The notes beneath the pieces were generated by a model. It made no database searches and was not told the DNA's origin. It saw only the letters and a program-made list of their open reading frames with translations. A DNA stretch of 31,482 nucleotides from Campylobacterota bacterium. GTDB lineage: Bacteria > Campylobacterota > Campylobacteria > Campylobacterales > Sulfurospirillaceae. Where the stretch lies: assembly GCA_009930355.1 (NCBI GenBank), contig RZYK01000005.1:1-31482 (forward strand), in the 5' to 3' direction. Below, piece after piece: positions 31,389 to 31,482 of this stretch (positions are counted from its first letter, which is position 1; each line of letters begins with the position of its first letter). The position numbers and the translations under genes were made by a program.

Positions 31389-31482
31389 ATGGCTAAAGCC
31401 CAAAAAATGGTAGTGGGGCTAGAGAATAATCACCGTGTTATTCTAGAAGTTCTAGGGGTAAATTATCTCAGGCGTTATGGGG
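31389..31482 (+). CDS. Possible gene start, cut by the window edge
   Basis: A frame starting MAKAQKMVVGLENNHRVILE remains open to the end of the window (31 codons). No good ribosome site is seen, and the family is not recognised. It could equally be another fragment in this decayed region. Confidence 0.25.
   Translation, partial: MAKAQKMVVGLENNHRVILEVLGVNYLRRYG

Noticed and set aside
1..31482. CRISPR array, tRNA or rRNA genes, complete insertion sequence
   Set aside because: No regularly spaced repeats, no cloverleaf-like or rRNA sequence and no recognisable intact transposase were seen on either strand by reading.

Overview
The window is AT-rich DNA with short gene spacing, strong AAGGA-type ribosome sites and gene families that fit a Campylobacterota (Epsilonproteobacteria) chromosome, perhaps Sulfurospirillum- or Arcobacter-like. 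That placement is inferred from style and gene content; no rRNA, tRNA or core marker is present. The window looks like an accessory island.

Layout. (1) 0.1-4.3 kb: an ankyrin-repeat protein that looks clipped at its N-terminus, then a three-gene unit of RHH antitoxin, PIN toxin and a 767-residue protein carrying one intact response-regulator receiver, degenerate receiver-like stretches and a C-terminal HEPN-type RNxxxH motif. (2) 4.3-7.7 kb: a WYL-domain regulator, a DUF1848 protein with a CxxxCxxC cluster motif, and an AAA/DUF4143 ATPase. (3) 7.8-15.7 kb: a very AT-rich four-gene operon of an Hsp70-like protein with C-terminal TPRs, a compact SF1 helicase-like ATPase, an unknown coiled-coil protein, and a fusion of coiled coil, J-domain, methyltransferase-like and DUF4145-like regions. 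(4) 15.8-24 kb: many short transcription units with LRR, DUF4258-like, stand-alone ClpA-D2 ATPase, four small or membrane proteins, secreted phospholipase D, a second-type SSB, Deg-type serine protease, MYG1-family protein and two lipoproteins. (5) 24.2-25.4 kb: a HigB/HigA module whose toxin gene is frameshifted by a 4-nt duplication, plus gene debris. (6) 25.4-30.6 kb: a TetR-controlled efflux operon (HlyD/MacA adaptor, FtsX-type permease, ABC ATPase, NodT-type outer-membrane factor) with visibly higher GC. (7) 30.6-31.5 kb: debris including a frameshifted fragment of a UDP-glucuronate 4-epimerase gene.

Main result. The WYL gene and at least eight other positions between 4.2 and 23 kb share one promoter architecture: an inverted repeat GACA-N5-TGTC (full or half-degenerate) whose TGTC half is followed after exactly 12 bases by a TAnnnT -10 box. 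It sits in front of the WYL gene, the DUF1848 gene, the Hsp70 operon, LRR, DUF4258-like, ClpA-D2, the small-protein/PLD/SSB/Deg operon, MYG1 and the lipoprotein pair. This defines a local WYL regulon. The TGTC-N12-TAnnnT geometry is the one I recall for promoters activated by the mycobacterial WYL protein PafBC in its LexA-independent DNA-damage response, so sigma-adapter activation in response to DNA damage or single-stranded DNA is a testable model. The Hsp70/helicase/J-protein operon inside this regulon is the best candidate for an undescribed defence or DNA-stress system. Functions beyond domain families are inference.
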